Shown here: one piece after another, positions 15,001 through 26,900 of the stretch
Layout of the letters: every line of letters starts with the position of its first letter
Numbering within the stretch: position 1 is the stretch's first letter
Origin: Rotaria sordida
Taxonomy: Eukaryota; Rotifera; Eurotatoria; Philodinida; Philodinidae
Direction: 5' to 3'
Length of the DNA stretch: 64,000 nucleotides
Assembly: GCA_905250125.1 (NCBI GenBank)
Contig: CAJNOL010000280.1
Location: 1-64,000 of the forward strand
Made by a program: the position numbers and the translations under genes
The notes under the pieces: generated by a model
Seen by the model: the letters and a program-made list of their open reading frames with translations, nothing else
Databases searched by the model: none
What the model was told of the DNA's origin: nothing

Positions 15001-17960
15001 TTGGATGAATTTCAAATGGACAATTATTAAAACAATTCAATAAACAATATGTAATATATCCATTTGTTTGTTTATTATCATCATAATCCAATACTTGAAA
15101 TTGATATGGTAATTCATATAATTCTATTAATGTTTGATTATCAAAACTAGGTCGATATTTATTAATTTCATAAATATTTATTTCAATATTTGTTTTTATT
15201 GAATAATTTTTATTAAATAAATAAATATCAGCTTGAATATCTAAAACATATTTTTGATATTTTATATATTTACCAAGACGTAATACACCAGTTTTTGGAT
15301 GAAGATTAAATTGCATATGATAATTTAATAATTTATAATTGATAATTAATTGTTGATTAGAAATAATAATATTATTATTATTATTATATTGAAGTTGAAT
15401 ATATGTTATAAATGAATTTATAGGTAAATTTTCTTCAATAGAAATTGGTTGAATTGTTTTAAAATAAAATTGAAATAAATTCCAATTAATTGAAATATTA
15501 AAATTATAATTTGTATATTGACATTTTGTACGATTAAAAAAACAAATAAGAAATTGAAGATTATATTCTTGATAATAAAATTTATTTAAATAAATTTTAT
15601 TTTGATTAATAAATAAATCTATTGAATTTAATGATGAATTATTTAAAAGAAATATTTCATAAAAAGATATAAAAGGAAATATTTTAATAATTAATATTGG
15701 TTGATGATTATTAAGAAAATTCCAATTGGAATTTTTTAAAAATAAAATTTTATAAATAGAAATTATTTGTTTAAATTGAATTGTTTCATTAAATATTGTT
15801 TTTATTTGATGAAATATTTTATTTTCTTGAAAATTTAATTTAACACGTGCTTTGGTTTTTATATTATTATTAATAATATATTTTCGATGACGATCATATG
15901 CATAAATATCAAATTCATAAGTTGTTTGTAAATTATTATTAGATATTAAATATAATTCTCCTGTATATGGATGAAGTGAAAATGTATCATTAAATGTTGA
16001 TGATAATTCATATAGAATATGTGCATATTGAATTTCATCAGCATCACCAGCATGAAAACGTATCAATGATTGTTGAACTTCAATAGGTTCAGTGAAATTT
16101 TTTTCATATATATCCATATCAAATACTCCATCATTATCATTTGAATCAGCAACATGAAGGTTAATCTAACAGATAAAAATATGTTTTTTTTTAAAGGAAT
16201 TATTTATTAAGTATGGATTAAGCCTCGAAATGAGCCGCCCGATCTGGCCCAGAGAATTTTTGTCTCGGAGCCGGACGGACCTAAAATTTTGTCGGTCTTC
16301 TCGGCCTGGCTCAGAGAGAATTTCCTTCCGGACCGATCAGGCCGGCGGCCCTAGTCAGACAGAGTTTTCTCGGGACTGGTCGAACCGTCGATTCAGTCCA
16401 AAGAGAGTTTTTCTCCGAACTGGTCGGACCTCTCTGTCCAAACTTTATTACTTTTCTTAAAGAAGATTTCTCACGTAAGAAAATGGAAGAAATCTGATTT
16501 TTCAATTTTGAACATAGATTTCATTTAATTTTAGTCGTTCTTAATCGATTTAAAAAAAGTTACAATCGAGAAAACTATCAGAAATCTTTATTCTATGAAC
16601 GTTTTGGAAGCTTCATTTAATCAATAAATAAAAGCAGAGCATTTACTTTGGTTAAATGACATTCCTGGTCTATACACAAGACCAAATGTACTATCAACTG
16701 CATTATGTGGAACAGTGTTAACTATGTACTAAAATTAATAGTGTAGCTAAAAATAGTAATTCAATGGACTCTTTGATATTGATCAGCAAATATTTTACTC
16801 GTGAAAGCTTAAATTAATAAATGATAGTCTTCACGAACGTATCTTGCTCTTTCAGTTCAATAAGTAATTTGACTTATCTCTCATGCTGTTTTGATATATG
16901 TTTATCTTTCGAAATTTTGTTGTTTGAATATAATTGTATATTTCATTTCATCATCTGACAAGAAATTATCTTTAACAACGATTAATTTAATATATATTAA
17001 AATAGCTCACCGACCAAGGCTGCCAGGTCTTCCAGATTACTCAGAAAAATTCTAAATTTTGATATTTTTCTACATTCAAGTTTTTATGAATTTGATTGGA
17101 TCGATTAGATTTCAAACCGAATCAAAATTAGTTTAGTATGAACTTATTAAAAAAATTGGAGCGATATAATCTAAAAAAAAATCCTTCCGAACTTCCGTTC
17201 TCCAGAAATGGGAGCAGGTACCCTTAATACTGTTTAATCATCATCTGTAAGCCATATTTAGAATCTTAAAAAAGTAAATCGATATAGATTCCTATTTTCT
17301 TATATGATGATTTTAATCTATGTGAATATAAAAATAGAAGTTTAAAATGATAATTCTATAAGTTTCATAAATAAGTTCTATTGTCAAAGTGATAACATCA
17401 AACTTTGTATCAGATGTGATTAGACCAAATACCATTTTATTATATATAATATAATTTATTTCCTCCGTTAGTAAGTAAAACATTAATTAAAACTCATACT
17501 CATCTATTTTATTTTTTTTTTTAAAACATCCGTTATCTACAATTTAAAATATTAATCAAAATATGCATACTTTTGCTTGTTCAGTCCAATTTCCATCTGT
17601 TGTAATAATATTAGCTTGAATATGAAGTATATAAATATTTTGATATTCTCGATTAATATCAAATGGTCGTGTTATATTAAGAATAAAAAAATAAAAATCT
17701 GCTAAATGTTTTGTTTTAACATGAAATAAACCATTATTATTATTATCATCATCATCAATAAGATGATATACAACAGATTTTATATTCGATGTATGATAAA
17801 TACCTGCTCGTATTCGATTTGGATAAAGAAATAATGAATTCGATAGAATATTTTCTTGACACCATATATCATAAGTTGATTGTGTAAAATAAATATTTTT
17901 ATTATCAATAATTTTAATTGTCAAAATTATATAAAGAATTAAGATACGTAATGAAGACAT
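1..17960 (-). CDS. Fat-like giant cadherin (FAT1/2/3 / kugelei type), 5' part, 11 exons
   Basis: Atypical cadherin of the Fat-like group; these giant single-pass proteins act in cell adhesion and planar polarity. Exons (minus): 17571-17960, 14769-16165, 13241-13779, 12505-13185, 11603-12312, 8652-9083, 6833-7340, 5091-6352, 1347-3435, 124-383, 1-50 (continues). All junctions are GT/AG and every phase closes, giving 2772 residues so far. The start (MSSLRILIL...) opens a hydrophobic signal peptide; an in-frame Met lies further upstream at 18041. Cadherin calcium motifs: DSNDN about 137-141, DINDN 739-743 and 843-847, DPDQGENG across exons 3/4, LDRE 681-684. The first repeats follow the FAT1 N-terminus in order: FTxSxYD, GIYHTS, LADFYF...NREYQ, later AFDWGDP and a Cys-containing strand in exon 5. 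At about 105 residues per repeat this covers about 26 of the usual 34; laminin-G, EGF, membrane and cytoplasmic parts would lie left of the window. Many repeats have degraded calcium motifs. Family call fairly sure; FAT1 versus FAT2/3 orthology not resolved. Confidence 0.85.
936..1012. repeat. Small inverted repeat in cadherin intron 10
   Basis: CTAGAGTCCATCG at 936-948 is mirrored by CGATGGGCTCTAG at 1000-1012 (one mismatch), with a 51-base loop. It looks like a short MITE end pair inside the 384-1346 intron. The rest of this intron holds a more GC-rich stretch around 680-750 with small palindromes but no coding signal. Confidence 0.5.
4128..4285. repeat. Foldback (inverted-repeat) element in cadherin intron 8
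   Basis: The left arm, about 4138-4179 (TTGAAAAGAATATTCCTTTG onward), pairs with the reverse complement of about 4233-4280 at roughly 80% by eye, around a 50-base centre. It lies in the 3436-5090 intron. No transposase frame is visible, so it is probably a non-autonomous element. Confidence 0.5.
4915..5003. repeat. Dispersed GATGTCCATCGCGGC-type repeat, copy 1
   Basis: Contains TCCATCGCGGCTGAGAATCT and ends with CATGGACATCTCTGA. The same blocks recur at 14389-14655 (both) and 11009-11063 (right end), always inside introns of the cadherin gene. The GC-rich ends stand out in an AT-rich background. Probably a MITE-like family. Confidence 0.55.
7862..8035. repeat. Inverted-repeat element in cadherin intron 6
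   Basis: An AAGTAGAGATCTTTT-type left arm near 7896-7915 faces AAAAATCTCTACTTTCACTT near 7970-7990. Flanking AAAGT-rich segments also match in inverse orientation, which suggests a small foldback. It sits in the 7341-8651 intron, whose remainder (to about 8330) is repeat-like and more GC-rich than the exons. Confidence 0.4.
10400..10690. repeat. Foldback element in cadherin intron 5; related arm near 58.8 kb
   Basis: The left arm about 10420-10475 (TTTTTTTTGTTTGGAAGGAT, then ATGCAGGGCATAATAGAGCC) is mirrored at about 10605-10690. A third related segment, in the same orientation as the left arm, lies at 58752-58845. The block in common is TTTGTTTG(A/G)A..., ATGCA(G/A)(A/G)GCAT(A/G)A. The intron is 9084-11602; no exon is supported elsewhere in it. 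Confidence 0.5.
11009..11063. repeat. Dispersed GATGTCCATCGCGGC-type repeat, copy 2 (partial)
   Basis: GC-rich core (ATCGCCGCCACGGCGGCATC) followed by CATGGACATCTCTGGTTC. The right-end block matches copies at 4915-5003 and 14389-14655. Lies within the 9084-11602 cadherin intron. Confidence 0.5.
13938..14370. repeat. Large foldback element in cadherin intron 2
   Basis: Arms of about 200 bases: 13938-14130 and 14155-14370 are inverted copies. Matching blocks run in order: AGTGATTCA, GTCTAATAGGATAAG, ATAGGTCTTT, TTATGAGC, TAATATAGATTTCATG, CTTCTTTCTC and TTCAAGAAA. By eye identity is roughly 75-80%. There is almost no loop and no coding potential, so this is a typical non-autonomous foldback insertion. 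Confidence 0.65.
14389..14655. repeat. Dispersed GATGTCCATCGCGGC-type repeat, copy 3 (longest)
   Basis: Starts with GATGTCCATCGCGGCTAAGA and ends near CATGAACATTTCTGGTTC. Internal GATATTCAAAA...GTTT(T/C)GATTTT matches copy 1, so copies 1 and 3 are parts of one element about 270 bases long. It directly follows the 13938-14370 foldback. Confidence 0.55.
16230..16440. repeat. GC-rich degenerate tandem repeat in cadherin intron 1
   Basis: Four diverged units carry a CAGAGA(G)AATTTT(T)-type block followed by CCGGACGGACC/GGACTGGTCGAACC-type sequence, starting near 16249, 16309, 16354 and 16397 (spacing about 60, 45 and 43). Strikingly GC-rich against the surrounding intron 16166-17570. Short open frames on both strands here are by-products of the repeat. 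Confidence 0.5.
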
Positions 17961-20900
17961 GCATAGAAAAGTAACAAAAAAAAAAGAAAAGAAAAGAATT
18001 TTGTCAAATCTAAAAATATATTTATCTTTAGTAATAATCAAGAATTGAACAATATATTTCTATCCTTTCTAATCACAACATATACAAAGTAATGGTTTCT
18101 ACCAATTAAAAGCATAAATCATTCATCAGTAAATATCTAGTTTATTGCATGTATACTTATAAGTGTTCATTTTTTTGAATGTCTAATTCATGTTGGTGAA
18201 CAGACATATAGATATATAAACACATTGATGATGATAGATGAACGATGACATGACCATCAACAAATGTGTCTGTATACAATCTAGAAACAAAAAAAAACGA
18301 ATACTTGTCGAACAAATTACTACCTTCATATCTATTTATATAGGTCATCTTGATTCATTTAACAGGATTGGATGAGACATCTTTATCGGTCTATATACAT
18401 TCATTTTATCGATTGTTCAACAATGTTTTATTCTTAGTCTACTCTTCTCACTGATTATAACAACGAAATATGACATACTATGAAATCATTTTTATTTTTG
18501 TAAGCTTTAATGTGTCACATTTTTTTTTCTTCTTGTTTGAGATGACGTGATTATAGTTGATTGTGTATGAACAGTTTATTTTTATTGTCAGTTTACGTAA
18601 TGAAAATATATAAAGTAAAATACAGAAGATAAGTTTGAACACTTACTTTTGTAAAAATCTATTTTTCTTTTATTAAGTTTATTTTAAAACTATTTTTCTT
18701 CTTGATAGATTCTATTATGAAAATGGCTTCTCAATATTGAATAATTTAAATACTCAATCGATAGTTTATTTTTCTTTTCATTAAATGAAACAAAACAAAA
18801 TAAAACAAAACTACTAGTCAGTTGAAAGTCAATTTCATCATATGAATAGAGAATAAGATATATACACGTCAGAATTTATGATGTAATATAATAACTATAG
18901 TGAATGTCTAGGAAGCAAAGTTTATAATATTCTATATCCGATTGCTTTTATAATTTCATTTTTACTTATATCTTTTTAATCAAGGTTTCTTTTCCTAATA
19001 CTTGATGATGATAGAATTACGCAAAACGTTTGTGTTCAAAGGCATAATAGTAAAAAAAAAAGGAGAGATTGAACAAAGGCATCTATTGTGTTATATTATT
19101 TATTGAATTTATAAAGCGTATATGCACATATTTGTTTTGCACCATCACTAACTTGTGAAAAGTAAGTGATCATTAAGTTCAATGCCACAGTAGGAATCTT
19201 ACAAATATACACAGAAGGACATGTAGGTAATTTGATAATAGGTGGTACTCGAACAATTCGATTATCACTAGGCAATTGTGGATGATGATCGATGAGTATT
19301 CATTATAAATCGTTTCATATGCTTTGAAGAATATTTAGGGCCAAGGTAAAATCCTAATGTAGTTGATTAAAGCAACGTGTATAATATTAAGAACAGAAGA
19401 ATATCTATACTCTTCCTCTTATGATTATTTAAGATGAAGAAAATATCTGATATTATATGTACAACAAAATGCAAATCAAACAAAGAATAAATTTTTAATG
19501 GTATCAACTAGCAAGGTTGAATAACTAAGTCAGATGGACAAAAGAAAAAAAAAGACCTTTATGTACAGAGTCAATTAGTTCAGAAAAAGAGAAGAAATAG
19601 TCTTTGATAATTGTTTATTTATTTAAATTCAAAAAGAACAATAAATTTTTCATATACTAAGCATATTCTCTAACAATTACAAGTGGATACTTGTTACTAT
19701 TACATATGCATACTCATCATTTAGTGAAGAAGGTCATTCTGTTGTTTGACGACAAGAAACGAATGTTACGTTTTTTGTATAACTCAATCAAAATGATTGA
19801 TTACTGATAATTAAAAATAAATAAACGTAAGAAAAAATTTAGAAGTTTAATCATAACTATTCTGTGTAGTGTTTTGATTCGAATTTTTATTATTGTATTA
19901 TTTGAGAAACATAGAAATCGAATAGAACAGAATCAGAAACAATGAGTTTAATTAAATGATGATAATCAATTTTATATCATGAAGTTCATTTTAATAGATA
20001 TCAATTTGAGCTCTTATACACATACAATATAAATTCAATTCGATTATATTCTTGTATTTTTATTTTGTTGATTATAATCTTTTATATCACAACGATATAA
20101 AGCTGTTTTAAATTAGATAATATCTTTTAACAGATTGTACTAATGATAAAATATCAATCGATTACCTATCTATTGTATCTTATTGTTCATCTATTGAGAA
20201 TTAAAATTTCATAAATCATTTTCATTCACTAAGAATAATATTACTCATACATGTTTAGAAAAACAAAATTGTTCAATAATCTTATTATTGTCTAGTGATA
20301 TTAACATGTAGAAATAACAAAAAAAAATTGTCATAATGAATTATATGAAAAGCAAAATAAAACTAATTCATTGAGAATTTTAAAATGTTCTACATGAAAT
20401 TAAATTATTGATATTCATAGCATGTTAAATATTTCATAAGATAACAAAAAAAATTTTCGATACATCTTAGTAAATAATCGATTAAATTGTAGATTCGATA
20501 TATAAATATTTCTGCACAATTTATTCTATTATTTTTTCTTTAATGAATATCGAATATCATTCTCCAACGGATATGAACAACATCGAAGAAAAGAATATTT
20601 CTTTATGGATTTATCATAGCAACCTATTTTGAATTCTTTTTTTTTTATAATATAATTCCGGATGATGATTACAGTCACCGAGATGGACAAAAGCGGAATT
20701 ATATACTGTCGTTTCAAGTAATTTATAGTGATAAATAGCTGTAAATTGACGTTTGATAGGTGCAATATTAAGACTATATTTTATCGAGCCGTATAAAATT
20801 GATAATAGTCGTCAAACGGTCTGAAAATCGAGTATCTGAGCGTTCACAATACAATGAAATACGGTCGTCATACTGCATGTACTGAAGGACAAAACAACCA

Positions 20901-22154
20901 TCTAAAATGTTCATTTATAATCGTGCTTATTCAGTCAAAGTGAACAAAGTGGTGTATTTGAAGTTTTAATACCATCCGGTTTTTTACGTTCATCTTTTTG
21001 AAAAAAATTTTGAGAAACACAACTAACGTTTTTTAATTATTTTAATGAGAAAAAAAAACAGTAAATTTCTTCCCGGGATATTCCTGTTAAAATGTGGTTT
21101 TTTTAGATGAAAACCAACTCTGAGGACGAAACCTTTTTTTCTTACAAACAGATAGAGCATAGAAGTTTCTATCGGTTGGTCTATTTTTTTTTCTTTTTAG
21201 AGTAAAACTCTTGGTTAGGAAATATGAAATACTGGAAACTATCAAAATTTTTTTTGCTTGAAGCTAAATTATTTTAATTATAAAAAAATCTGTATAGACA
21301 GATGGAGGAGTCCCCTCCAGTACTAAATCATGTAGTCGACCTCTTGTACTATATATATATATATCATCACTTGAATTAGATTAATATCTCTTCATGTGAA
21401 AGAAAAATTGAAAAAAAGAAAGTTGAAAGAAACGAACTCGGTTAAACTTTTATCGCCGACTGAAGAAACTTTATCAGATTTAGGAAGCCCATATATGAGA
21501 AATCAGTAATTTTATCTTAAAAAAATCTATTCATGCATTTCCTGTTTGATTAGAATGTCAAACACGATATAGCCTGTTGTCATTAATTTCAAGTAGATCA
21601 TTTTATTCTATCTATTTTGAGAAATATTTCTTCGTCATTCTTTTACTTAATCCTCTAGAAATACAATAAGAAAGTAATAACGAGACGTTATTCATAATTA
21701 ATCTATGATAGTACGTCAACGTCTGCTATAGTCTATGGAAAAAACATTTTTATTTAAAATTCTACTATGAAGAGCCAAAATTTGTTGTGTATATATATAT
21801 TTTTTTCTTTTTGTATGCATGTATTAATTTTCTAAATAATTATGTATTTGATGTTACAGGATGTGTTAATAATTTTTCGCTTGATTTCATTTTTGATGCT
21901 AGTCAAATATTATTATATCTCATCGACGTAATTGACAAATTAAATATCAGATTAAGAAAAAAAAAAACAAGTATAAATATAACATCATATTAATAATTTA
22001 CTGAATAATATAACGACTATAGAAATATTAAACATAATCTTTTTGTTGACTTTTGCTTGGTTTATTTGAATGTAAAGAAAACAACAACAACAAAAAAAAG
22101 TCTTTAGAAATAATAAAGTATCTGTTTTCCTTTCGTTTTTTTTTTATTTGCTAA
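17961..22154. other. Gene-free intergenic stretch between cadherin and GPCR 1
   Basis: Very AT-rich with homopolymer runs and an (AT)n run near 21349-21364. Short open frames (for example 20529-20765 and 21787-21993) have no recognisable domain, splice partners or coding-like codon use. The 5' side of the cadherin should lie at its left edge; no clear promoter element was identified. Confidence 0.5.
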
Positions 22155-23956
22155 TTATATTTGAAAATGATTGTTAGTTGGTTTTAAAATTTTTACAAAT
22201 AATAATGGTCTACCACTTATTTCTCGTTGTTTTGTTCGATCGATCATATTCCATAATGAATATAATGGACTATTATCAATTGAATTTTTATTTGTTAATA
22301 TTGGTGATTTGTCATATGTTTTATTATAATGTCTATTTATTGCTAATGAACCATTAGTATCAAATAATAATGGTGATTTAACTGAAAATGATGGATTACG
22401 TTGTTGATTTATTTGATTATTATAAGGTTTTAAAGAAAATGTTGTTAAACGTCGAGATGTTTGACATATACTTTGACGATTATCAACTGAATAAACTGAA
22501 CAACGACGACTTGATGAATGTCCTGCTGGTGGTATTAAACATGCACGTCCATTAAGACCTATACGTGCTGTTACACCAGCATTACCACCACCACCACCAC
22601 CACCAAAACGTGTTGGAAAAAATAATCGAACAAATTCTCGACGAAATACTCTTCCTGTTAAAGCATATAAGAAAAAATTACATGAATGATTTATATATTG
22701 ACATAATTCAGCTACAGCTTTGCCAATAGCTAATGGAGTTTCATTATGACCAGGTTTTGATATACTTTGAACTATTTGCATTAGTGACATTGGAGCTGAA
22801 AATACACAAAATGCAATACTAACAGATAATAACATAAATGTAATACGGCGACCAACACGAGTATTATTTAATGAAGTTGGATGTGTTGAATTAATCATTA
22901 CTGATGATGAACGACCCGTAAGACTTGAACTTGATGTTATTGAATATTTATGATAACTATGTAATTGACGAAGATTCTGTAATTGTGCACTAATATTTTC
23001 AGCATGAAATACTTGTTGTATAATAAGTATACTTAATAATAGTAATAAAAAAAATGGTATTGCAGAATATTTTAATGCATCAATAAAAATAAAAATTTTT
23101 CCAACAAAATGTCGTGCCCATAATTTTGGATGACATACACGATGTTCACCATCAATTATTTCTAATTGTAATGTTAGTAAAAAATGACCATCAATCAATA
23201 TAAATACTGTAAAGATAACAACTAAAACCTAAAATCAAAAAAAAAGAAATCTATCAAATATTAAAGTATCATTTAACATATATTGATTTAGTACTCTTCA
23301 AATTAAAATTAAAAGCTACGTGATGAATAAAAAAGATGACAAAATTAAATTAGATATTCTTTCTCTTGTTGAATTTCATTTCTAATTATTTTCTATAGTT
23401 AAAAAATGTAAAATAAATTTCTATTTTCGATAAAACTTTCATTTTATCTTCTATCATATAATCTTACCCATTTAGCTCGTTGAGTTGTACACATTTGTGA
23501 AGCTCTTAATGGTCTTGAAACAGCAAAATATCGTTCAAATGACATACATACAGTAATCCATACACTATTTAAAAAAAAACCCAAACAAACTATTTATCCA
23601 TTTTAACAAGTTTTTTTAATTATTATTTTTTTTTCAATTGTTTACCTTGCATCGGCAAAAAAGACAAAAAGAAATGGAAGTAATTTACATGTAAAATTTG
23701 ATTTAACAACAAATGTTTGTAAATTCATTAAATAAAACCATTGATTAAGACAACCAGTCCATAAAACAAGTGTATCTGTTACAGCAAGTACTGCCATATA
23801 AAAACAAGTTGATGATACACGCATACGTCTTCGACGCATTACAATAAATGTCATTATATTACATATGCTACCAAATATAATTAATATTGGTAATGTTATT
23901 ATTTCAATACGATAGGCCAGGGCCAATATCGCAAGACCACTTGTTTCATTATTCAT
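22155..23956 (-). CDS. Rhodopsin-class GPCR, neuropeptide-receptor-like (paralogue 1)
   Basis: Seven-transmembrane receptor, likely for a peptide ligand at the plasma membrane (inference). Exons: 23646-23956, 23468-23564, 22155-23228; phases 2 then 0; 493 residues. TM1 is about 17-40, TM2 50-72, TM3 ends in the E114-R115-Y116 variant of DRY, with the conserved Cys90 before TM3. TM5 is about 180-207, TM6 about 266-290, TM7 about 305-328. The TM7 NPxxY site is replaced by CNFFLY, as in many FMRFamide/TRH-receptor-like invertebrate receptors. An N-terminal NET glycosylation site is present. The C-tail has a polyglycine run (345-351, GGT/GGN codons) and is Ser-rich. It is clearly paralogous to the gene at 31122-33487: both share VWITV, FERY, AVS and PLRASQ, and the first intron sits at the identical codon. 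A possible poly(A) signal (TTTATT on plus) lies within about 100 bases past the stop. Confidence 0.85.
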
Positions 23957-26900
23957 TGAGAATTCTTTCTTTTTTTTTTTTTGTTCTTATCTTATGTTTG
24001 TTTTATTTTGAATAATAATTCATCTGAAAGGAAATGAAAGGATCTATTATATATATATATATATATTGTTGGTTTTGTTTTTATCATGGTTTACAAAGTA
24101 AAGTAATAGAAAACATATAAAATACAAGTTAATTTAAAGATAATATAAAAAGGAAATAGAAAATGTTTTCTTTTTCCGGTTTTGTTTTTATTCTAAAAAT
24201 AAAGAAAACAAAAGATATCATATATATTTAATTCTAAAATGATAATTTTCGTAGGCTTTAAATCGATTAGATTAAAACTTCTTTATTAGAAATTCTACAC
24301 ACTTCCGATTCTTACCAAAAAATAAAAGCATACATTTGAGTAACTATATTTTTTTATCTGTCCTTTCTTCGCTTGAACTTACTGATCGTAATATTGTATT
24401 TAAAATAAATTCATCAATTAAAAAAAATTTTTTTTTGCTGAAATTATAAAACTTCAATGTTAACAATCAAAAAAGAAAGATCTAAAAACAAAAAAGAAGT
24501 CTTTTTCTTAGAAAAAATTTCAGTGTAAATGTTATAAACTATGTTATCTTACAGATTTAAAAAGATTATCCAACCGTAACTTGATCTTAGTTCTTAAACT
24601 AAAATGTCATCCACCAGTGACCTAGAATATCATTTTATTTTATGTCATATAATTTTTTGTACTACACTTTATTACATGGTTGATGCCAGACTTTTATATC
24701 AAATTATCTCTGGTAGAAATTACTAGACCAAATAATTTCAAGCAAATCACAACTCTAAATTGATCTCAACTGTTGATTTCCTTAGACAAAGTAATAATTT
24801 ATTTCATCGAAGTGAACAAGATTACGACTTCAATTAATAAATGACGGATATTAAAGTTACACCGAAATTTAGCGGAAATAAGAAGTTGTCAGAAAAAATT
24901 TCATGTCTATCGTTAGTTTTCTTGTAAAAAAAAATACAAATAATCGAGAACTATTACTTTCAATTATTTTGATGACACATTAAAACCTAATTGCATCTGT
25001 CAAATAAAACAAAATTCATAATAACACATTCATCATATGAATCTATCTCTATCTATATTCATCAAATCAAATTCTTGATATATTCATAAGAAAAAAAAAA
25101 TCTATTTGCATAACAAATTATCCTATAGTATAACTCTAAATTTAAGAATACTCACAGATTCATTCGTTATTATATTTGTCTTGTACTTCATATACAATTA
25201 AAGTTCTTCTTCTTTTTTTTTTTTAGAAAGATACTCTTAACAAGAAAGTTATGATGAGAATGAATAAGATTAGAAATAATTCGTCTTTATTCGCTTTGAA
25301 GCTCTCGTTTATTATTTTGCTACTAAACTAGTAACGGGGAAAAAAAAACATCTATACAACTTACTTTGATAATTATATATAAAACTATGCGTGAGGAGAA
25401 AAAAACGGAAATAATATTTCTATAATTTAGACGTGAGATAAATCTAAAGTTTTTAAGGACATTTTTAAAAGTCATCTGTTTAATTGTAATAGAACTGAAT
25501 AAAAGATTAAAACAAAAAAACAGAAACTTTTTTTTTTGTTTTTATTATTTGAATAAATATATATTGCATCATGCAACTTATACAGAACATCATTATTTAC
25601 AGTTATTAAATAAAGAATGAAAGTCTTTAATTTGTAATCATAGAGAAAAACAACAGTAATATGATATCAAAAAGAAAGATCTTACTTATTCTGTTTCTTG
25701 CCTAGAAAAAAGCGGAAAAGAACTTTGATGGTTTCAGTTTCTTTATTAATGGCCAAGTACAATATTTATATCATTATTATTTATTCTATTCATAGATCTT
25801 ACCATAACAGACACTTCATAGATAATATTCTTCTAAAAAAAACAAAGAGTTGAAATTGAAAGTTACTCGATCGTATAATACATGTCCGTACCAGAATAGA
25901 TAATAGCTTTATTGTCTTTGTCATGTCAAACAGTCCGAATATGAGTAAAGTATAGATTCCAAAATTGGATATATATGCAGTTTGCTGCCATCATCAATTA
26001 TTCTGAATTAATGTTCAATACAAACGACCAATATAATATGATAAAAAAAAACAAAAAAGAAACAGATAGAGAGAATAAGAAAGAAAAAATAAACTACAAG
26101 GGGTCTAAAAATGCTAAAAATCAAGGACAATAAATAAGCAGAAAATAATTAATGCTATCTCTTATCATAAAAAAAATGCTAAGTCAACTACAAGTTATTG
26201 AAAACAAAAAAACAAAAATTTGGCAATTTACAGAAATTTTCATAAGTCTTTTAATATCCTTCTTACATGTTGTTTCAGTAGATTTCCACAATCTCTTTAT
26301 TTCAATGAGTTAATTTCAATTAATATTTGAATTTTTTTTTTTTTGAAAATTTTTAAACAATTTTTATTTATGAATTTTTGCATTAGAATGATCACACTTT
26401 GTGTGTTCTCATGTGAATTCATTCTACTCATCGCTAAATATAGATTTTTTATTAAAATATTAATAAAGACATAAATAATAGTGACACATCAATCAATCTA
26501 TTAATATTTTCACTTACGATGGGAAAAAATGTATTATTAATAAAGAACACCCATGTAAAATTCGCATTTTTTTAAGACTCAATTCTTTGTCCGTTTTCGA
26601 CTCTACCTCTTCTTGTACATCTAATTTCCAACATTTTTTCACAAAGAGCCTATTTGCTCAAATACACTAGTTTTTTTTTTCATAAGAAAATGCAATTTAG
26701 TATAATTTTACGAATAGAATTTTTAGATCTATTTTTTTATGTTCATCGATATATGTATATGTTAAAATTTATGGATGTTGTATTTTGCTCTGTTTCATTT
26801 CAAGCCGATATTGTTGATCTTTCAATAAAGAGAAAGTTAAAGTCACAAGTAATATGTTTAAAGCTGAGAATGACCGTATTTAAAAGATCGAACATTCCTT

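Noticed and set aside
16230-16505. Arg/Ser/Pro-rich frames on both strands
   Set aside because: Produced by the GC-rich tandem repeat inside a confirmed intron.
20529-20765. 78-codon hydrophobic frame on minus
   Set aside because: AT-rich sequence easily yields Ile/Lys/Tyr frames; no splice sites, domain or coding-like codon use.
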